Below the pieces are notes generated by a model. The model did no database searches and had not been told where the DNA came from. It saw only the letters and a program-made list of their open reading frames with translations. 64,000 nucleotides of DNA from Stomorhina lunata (taxonomy: Eukaryota > Arthropoda > Insecta > Diptera > Rhiniidae), in contig OW121740.1 of NCBI GenBank assembly GCA_933228675.1, forward strand, positions 50,415,174-50,479,173, read 5' to 3'. Position numbers and translations under genes: made by a program. Shown in pieces: positions 57,707 to 64,000 of the stretch (positions are counted from its first letter, which is position 1; every line of letters starts with the position of its first letter).

Positions 57707-58967
57707 ATGGGTGTTTTTTTTAGAGGTATAGAACTTCGAATTGAAATAAAACACAAGAAAATCGTTTTAATGTCCATTTATTTGGAAGGATAATTTTATG
57801 CCATTAATGTTTAAATATGATTTCGGGCATGTGGCCGCCGCGGCTGGCTCGAATAAAGCCAATTCTACAGGTCCAATTTTCAACTACTTTTTCGAGCATA
57901 TGGGGCCGTATGTTGGCAATAACGCCACGAATGTTGGCTTCCAAGTCCCCTAACGTTTCTGGTTTGTTGGCGTAGACGAGCGACTTCACATATCCCCAAA
58001 GAAAATAATCCAGTGGTGTCAAATCGCACGATCTTGGTGGCCAATTGACAGGTCCATTCCGCGAAATTATGCGCTCATCGAATGTTTCCTTCAATAAATC
58101 AATTGTGACGTCCTTCAATAAATCAATAGCGTCGTCTTGTTGGAACCACAACTCATCCACATTCATGCCATCCAATTGGGGAACAAAATAGTCGGTTATC
58201 ATGGCTCTATACCGGTCTCCATTTATGGTAACTTACTCTCCAGCATTATTTCGGAAGAAGTATGGCCCAATGACTCCACCAGCCCATACAGCACACCAAA
58301 CAGCCAGTTTTTGTGGATTTAATGGCGTCTCAAGGGTCTCATGTGGATTCTCTTCATTCCAAATGCGGCAATTTTGCTTGTTGACGTAGCCATTCAACCA
58401 AAAATGAGCCTCATCACTGAACAAAATTTTGCGATGAAAATCAGCATCGAGATCAATCTCATTTTCGGCCCATACACCAAAATCACGACACATTGCATGG
58501 TCTCGCGGATTTAATTCTTGCACAAGCTGGATCTTGTAAGGTCGCAAGCCAAGATCTTTGCGCAAAATCTTCCATAAAGTTGATGGACAAAGCTCCAATT
58601 GCTGTGCACGGTGGCGAATCGTTTCATTCGGGTCCTCTTCAACACTTTGCTCTACAGCGGCAATTGTTTCTTCGGTGCGCACTGTTCGACGTCGCTGCGG
58701 ATGCGTATTATCACATAGAGTAAACGTAGTGCGAAAACGATCCATGGTTAACCGAATTAATTGCTCTGATGGACGATTATGTCGACCATAAAATGGACGG
58801 AGCTTGCGGTAAACTTCGCGAACTGAACCATTATTTTCGAAATAAATTTGCACGATTTGCAAGCGTTGTTCTTTTGTCAACCTGTTCATGATGAAATGGC
58901 AAACCAAACTAAATATTAATCAAGTGATGCCAACTTTAAGTTCTATACCTCAATAAAAAACACCCGA
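57707..58967 (-). mobile_element. DD41D Tc1/mariner-type transposon, copy 2
   Basis: Same family and end sequences as copy 1, in opposite orientation. The 1,261-bp element is bordered by TA at 57,705-57,706 and 58,968-58,969. It lacks about 40 bp present in copy 1 between the left end and the start codon (a deletion between short CACTT/CAAGT-type motifs near 58,925). The flanks are paralogous to 55,170-55,370, where no transposon is present. Confidence 0.92.
57804..58889 (-). pseudogene. DD41D transposase with stop and scrambled catalytic segment
   Basis: Starts at the ATG complementary to 58,887-58,889. The frame matches copy 1 through both helix-turn-helix parts and FSDEAHFWLNG, but a TAA follows NNAGE near 58,230, where copy 1 has TCA (Ser). 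After the stop the same frame continues to 57,804. Around the second Asp, QQD is kept, but the next eight residues differ: DAIDLLKD replaces GATCHTAH, and it copies the neighbouring IDLLK segment. The third Asp (TPLDYFLWG) and the intact C-terminal tail ending PEIIFKH are present. About 95% of residues match copy 1 elsewhere. It is inactive. Confidence 0.93.
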
Positions 58968-58969
58968 TA

Positions 58970-59934
58970 TAACAATTCTGCTGGACCGTTTATTTTTACA
59001 TCTTGATTACACTTTTAAATAAAGGTCTCCATTTTTAATGAAAACTTTTCATCTTCCGCTACCCCCTTTTCCTATAATTGATATCTTTTGTAGCATTTTG
59101 TTTTGCATCAATCTTCTTTCTAACAATTTTCCATAATAGAGTAACATCACAAAACATTTCCAAATCCTCTAATACTTAACAAACATTGAGTTATTATTGT
59201 CCAGATTTAATTTAATATTCAACCAAAGGCCAAACAAAAAGTAATTTTGAAATTCTTGACCACAATATGAGAGAAATGGCATAATAACACATTCGAACTG
59301 TAAGTAAAGCTTTCATTTATTTAACTAAATAATACTTTGAACCATAAAATGACCCATTTATTTAAGTCTTCTTTTCTTTTCAATTTGCCATTGCCAACGA
59401 ACATATCCAACTCTTAACAGAGAGTAATTGTAACTCAAAATGATTTAAATATAGTTTTCAATATTTTGTTAGACATTTGGTTATTTACCATTAGAGTCGT
59501 CTATTTCGTCTTTAATAAATTTGTTGCTATAGTTTTTTTCCTTAGCAATTTGTTTTAAATAAATACCCAAAGAAAAATGTGGAGGAAAACTCTGGACTGA
59601 AAATTGTTGCATTGAAAATGCCCTTGGGGTAAAATTTGCAAAATATATTTGAATTTCTCAGGTTGTTGTTGTTGTAAATGGTATGAATGTACTCGTCGTA
59701 TCTTCCTTTTTTGCATTAAACCAATAGATATCCATTATATTTTACATTTGTTTAAAAAAGAAAAAAATAGAGCTTTAAAAAGCATTTCCTGGTTTATTTG
59801 TGGTTTGACATGCTTAATTATATGTTTTTGTATTTTTGCATAGATTTTCCAAATGGGGTTGTACTTCTACTCTGAGCTATGTTTTGATAGTGTATTGGAA
59901 ATACATATGTATATAATGGACTTTGGAAAGAAAT
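58970..59934. other. A+T-rich sequence, no gene seen
   Basis: The first 100 bases are the right flank paralogous to 55,236-55,345. The rest is unique-looking A+T-rich DNA with a short GTT run near 59,664. No coding region that I can support. Confidence 0.5.
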
Positions 59935-60741
59935 CCCAGTAAGAACATTGTCAAACGTTTGAAATTTGATGACTTTTATATTTGATATCAAAAGTTTTTT
60001 TTAGACTTTTTTCAAACCTGTACAGATGTTTGAGATTCACATTCATTTTCAAATGAGGATTCATTTGAGAATAAACGTTTGAAAAATGATAGTTTCTCAA
60101 ATTGAGAATAAAGGTTATTCTCAAATCATTATCAAACCCTAAGATGATTTGAGAAAAATTTGTTATATACATAAATTTGATATCAAACCAGATTTCAATT
60201 TTTTTTTCAAACATTAAAAAAAATAATTTATGCTAAAAAAAATTAATGTTTAAGATATTTTAATCGAATGGCATTGCATTTCAAAGAAATTCGTTATTTT
60301 TTCGGATTTTTTAAAATTGATCCATATTTGACCATAAAACCTTGCTTAAAAATGTCAAGATTAAAAATTCAATAATATTCATTAGCATAAGTCAATTTTC
60401 TTTGTTTCTTAAATTTTTTTTACCTAACAATAAAAAAATTATATTTGAAGCAAAAGAATTCAAATATGATGCATCGTTTTCAAAAACAAAATAAACAAAC
60501 TCAAAAATACAACGCCATTTTATTTATGTTCCACATGTAGATGATATCCACATTTGAAAACCCTTTGAGAATGAGGTTTGATAATGATTTGAGAATAAAG
60601 GCATTTCTCAATTTGAGAATAAAGTCCGCTTTTTGTTGAGAACGCTATTATTCTCAAATCAGTATCAAACGTTTGACCTTTGAAAAAAGATTTATTTTCA
60701 AATCATCCTCAATTTGAGAATAAACCTTTTTTCTTACTGGG
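59935..60741. mobile_element. 0.8-kb foldback-type MITE with CCCAGTAAGAA ends
   Basis: CCCAGTAAGAA at 59,935 is mirrored by TTCTTACTGGG ending at 60,741, and AT borders both ends. The interior is unusual: tttgagaataaa and its complement ttattctcaaa, with caaacgtttga, alternate many times, so much of the element can pair with itself. No transposase. Superfamily unassigned. Confidence 0.75.
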
Positions 60742-61161
60742 ATGTTAGTTGATTTGCATTTACCCGTGATCTTGTCGAAATGTCCTATTTCAATCAAGGT
60801 TAAAGTCTATCCACATACTAAATTTGCATAACATTACTATTAACATAATATTGGAGGCCCCTTATACCTTCTTTTATATACATATCTCAGGAACCTACAA
60901 ATAAATCCCACTTGCTCACACATACGTTTTCATTAAACTTTTTTTTTGGGATTTGAAAAAAATTTTGGGAAATTCCGGACATCTGCAATCGTTTGAAATC
61001 ATTTCCCAAAATCTTTTTCAAATGTCATAAAAAAAGATTTGTTCATTAAGATTTAGGCATAAAGTGAAAAACAGTGTAAAAAATTGACAATTTTTGAAAG
61101 GCTTTATCGTCAAGACAAAATAAAATTTTGGAACTTAGCTACACTTATAGTCTTTCTTATT
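60742..61161. other. A+T-rich sequence, no gene seen
   Basis: Nothing recognisable beyond A-rich runs between two MITEs. Confidence 0.5.
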
Positions 61162-61406
61162 AGGGTAGAAGGCCAAAGCACGCGACAAGCGGCAGCGGGC
61201 GGCAATTAGCTGTTTTTGATTTGTCAAATTTGAAGCGGCAATGGAAAAAAGTTGTTCTACTTTTCCGCGCGGCTGATTTTTTCAGTGCTGCCAGATTTAA
61301 TTATATCCTACTCAAATATATTTTTATATAAATATTTTTGTAAACAAACGCACATTTTACTACTACCGCCCGCAGCCGCATGCCGCTTGTATTGGCCTTG
61401 TACCTT
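61162..61406. mobile_element. GC-rich-ended short MITE
   Basis: GGGTAGAAGGCCAA at about 61,163 and TTGGCCTTGTACC ending at about 61,404 are imperfect inverted repeats. They extend inward through GC-rich gacaagcggcagcgggcgg, mirrored by ccgcccgcagccgcatgc. The centre is A+T rich. Such GC-rich ends stand out in this A+T-rich DNA. No coding. Target duplication not resolved. Confidence 0.65.
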
Positions 61407-61629
61407 TAAGTCCCATTTCCAAAAATATAAATACTATATATGTTTCTAAACAAGTTATGTTAATATCTCAAAAAGAAGGTCATCACTTATTTGGCTAAAA
61501 AACGACAAAAAAATACTTTTTTTTTTTGAAAATTTAAATTTATTTAGTACCTGGTTGACCGAGCATAGCTCGGGGCTTTATGATAAGCATTTTGAGGCAA
61601 ATTTTAAAGTTTTTATATATTTTATACAG

Positions 61630-62430
61630 TTACAGTTTAACTCATTTTAAATAATTTTGAAAATTGGTCATACCAACAGAAACCTCCGTCGACTCATGCG
61701 CAACAACTTTGCTAAAGATTATAGTCTGATCAAATGCACAGTTTACGATTTAATTCATTTTGAGTAGTTTTCAGTGGCGCCGCCTGAAGTCGTTCATACC
61801 ACTAAGACCTTCATCTGCTTATGCGTAACAACTTTGCTTATGATCATAACATGATCAAATGCACAGTTTATGATTTAATTCACTTATAGTCTGATCAAAT
61901 GCATAGTTTACGATTTAATTCATTTTGAGTAATTTTCAGTGGCGCCACCTGTCGGACTTTGGTCATTCCAATTAATAAACCTTCGTCGGATTATCCGCAA
62001 TAACTTTGCTAAAAATTATAGCATGATTAAATATACAGTTTACGATTAAATTGACTTTAAGTAAATTTCAGTGGCGCCACCTGTCGAAATTTCTTCATAC
62101 TAACTAAGAAACCTTCGTCGGCTCATGTGCAACAACATTGCTAAAGATTATAGCATGATTATATGTACAGCTTACGATTAAATTGACTTTGAGTAATTTT
62201 TAAGTAGCGCCACCTGTCGGAAATTATTCACACCAATTAAAAAGCATTCGCCGGCTTATGCGCTATAACTTTGCAAAAGATTATAGTATGATCAAATGTA
62301 CAGTTTACGATTTAATTCATTTTTAGTAAATTTCAGTGGCGCCACCTGTCGGAAATTCGGTTTACCAACTTAAAAACCTCCGCCGGCTTATCCGCAACAT
62401 CTTTGCTAAAGAGCATAACATGATCAAATT
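61630..62430 (-). repeat. 132-bp tandem repeats inside Helitron copy 2
   Basis: Monomers with the GTGGCGCCAC core at about 61,773, 61,939, 62,071, 62,204 and 62,336. The spacing is 132-133 bp apart from the first interval. Each has a gatcaaatgcacagtttacg phrase. They match the monomers in copy 1 on the opposite strand. The array is bounded by the element, so it moves with it. Confidence 0.85.
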
Positions 62431-63057
62431 CCCAGTTTACTATTCTATAAAGAACATACATACAGACAAACATTCATTTGTTTTAAAGTTATAACATTAC
62501 TAATTTTTCCCCTTTTTATCCCCTAATTTCAAAAAGTTCCATATGCATAATTGGTACTTCTTTGGTACCAATTGAATTCGGTACATTTTATTAGAAAGCA
62601 GTTAACATAATTTTCCTATTCATATTACTTTTGTAGATGTAAAGTTATCAGTTTATCCTTTTTTTACACATTTTGGCCACAAAATCAAAAAAGTACCAAA
62701 TACGTGTTCAATATTTCTTTCACATCTATTGATTGCAGTACAAAGTTTCATTCTATATTCCTTAGTTTATAATATAAGAGTTACCTTTTTTACCCTTTAT
62801 CGGACATAGTTTCAAAAAAGTACCAAACACCTGTCCGTTTATTTTCATAGCTGTTTAAAACGTAATTTAAATTTAGTTTCTATACCTATTACTTAAGGAG
62901 ATATAGCGTTTTCGATTTTTTCCACTTTTTACCCGTTTTTACCCTCTTAGAGGCAAAGGTTCCAAAAGTCCCTTCTTCTTCGACCTATACATCAAAAAAG
63001 ATACCCACTGTCCAAATTTTATCAAAATCGTTAGAGCCGTTTTCGAGATAGTCATTC

Positions 63058-63157
<100 letters not shown>

Positions 63158-63189
63158 CATACAATTATTGCTCGTTTAAGAATATAAGA

Positions 63190-64000
63190 TAAGATACACA
63201 TATAATTTTTGATCGGCTAAAGATTTTCCATTAATTATTTTTCTGTATGATTAAAACATTCCTTAGATATAAAGAAATCGGGAAAAAAAATTGGTTCCGA
63301 TATTAACAAAAAACTTAATTTTGTTTTCGAAGTAAAATATCTCATAAACTGTAGGAGATAAACTATACGTGTAGCAATGTTTTTTATAGATCTCAGCTGG
63401 CAGTTTTCGTATATATAAAAATTTTATCGGATCTAAAATGTGACTTCTGGATCGTTTTTAATTTTCTAAAAACCCGAGGTGCCCTACTTTGAGGGCATGT
63501 AACTCCCCTCATGATAAGTCAATAGACTCCAAAAGATAATCGAGCTTACCGTTTTAAAGTTCTTGAATTATTTCCCTAAATTTTGTTTTCAACCCACTGT
63601 GCATCGTGAGTCTCTCTGTAGTCGAATTTTCAATCGAAATCGAATTATAAGCTTTTCATAACTTTATTTTTTGTTAATGAATTAAGAGGTTAGGCTTAGG
63701 TTAATCAGCCAAGTTACGTAGGTATAGTCTTGGTCAAGTTAAGTAGTTATTGTCTTGGCAATAACTCTATTCGTGACTGCAAAATAAATGTGTAACATAA
63801 ATAATATAAGAAAAACTTATCTTAGAAATAAGGCTATTCCCAATTTTATGTCTACAGTGAAGTTTAAATAAAACGTTCTCGTTCATCTTTAAATATTAAA
63901 TATTGATAGTAAAATCAGAGAAGATCTAATGGTTCCAAGCTGTTTTAGTGATATCTTTCTGATATCATTTCGCGTTCAAAGAAGTGTTCCGGGTTTTAAA
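63190..64000. other. Repeat-like sequence to the window end, no gene seen
   Basis: It contains a phrase ending acccactgtgca (about 63,592) that resembles an end of the MITE at 49,302-49,912, then gtgagtctctctgtagtc like the 52-55-kb degenerate repeats. No coding that I can support. Confidence 0.5.

Overview
The window looks like non-coding, repeat-dominated DNA from a fly, probably a calyptrate dipteran. The evidence is strong A+T richness, insect transposon families (DD41D and DD37E Tc1/mariner-type elements, hAT-type and Helitron-type elements, an EN-RT LINE) and frequent CAA/TTG triplet runs. The species is an inference, not a reading. No bacterial-style genes, operons, CRISPR arrays or complete host genes were found. 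The only plausible host coding segment is one possible first exon at 24,720-24,971 on the minus strand, with low confidence.

From 1 to 15 kb the window is a two-armed minisatellite. A degenerate 12-bp repeat leads into about 9.2 kb of an 11-bp unit (GAACTAGAACT) that looks almost perfectly uniform, then returns to 12-bp repeats. After a 1.5-kb A+T-rich spacer holding a small MITE, the same family resumes in the opposite orientation for 3 kb. The two arms are therefore reverse complements of each other.

From 16 to 25 kb lies a transposon graveyard. It holds a Helitron-like element with internal 132-bp repeats, split by a 1.1-kb inverted-repeat element; a decayed DD41D transposon; and a minus-strand LINE (C-terminus, RT and EN pieces) interrupted by a plus-strand fragment of a second LINE, itself interrupted by an 800-bp element carrying a Myb/SANT-like remnant. 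From 25.5 to 39 kb three A+T-rich satellites follow: a degenerate block with palindromic TTTCGATATCGAAA motifs and 0.6-0.7-kb higher-order periodicity, a 31/32-bp array, and a 29-bp array of about 100 copies. A dispersed repeat separates the last two.

From 41 to 49 kb there are two composite insertions. A 6.3-kb element with hAT-like ends and a perfect 8-bp target duplication contains a DD37E transposon, a TTAA-flanked MITE and a 5'-truncated LINE with an 852-codon open frame. A second 1.6-kb element contains a hAT-type MITE (perfect 8-bp duplication) with a LINE tail inside it, plus another small MITE. From 49 to 64 kb come further MITEs, a large TA microsatellite next to a tRNA-derived SINE, two closely related but differently broken DD41D transposons, and a second Helitron-like copy inverted relative to the first.

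The genes present are selfish-element genes (transposases, EN-RT) and nearly all are broken. The main interest is in nested insertions that can be read exactly from empty sites and target duplications, and in the repeated growth of related short satellites. I did not see a new gene system.
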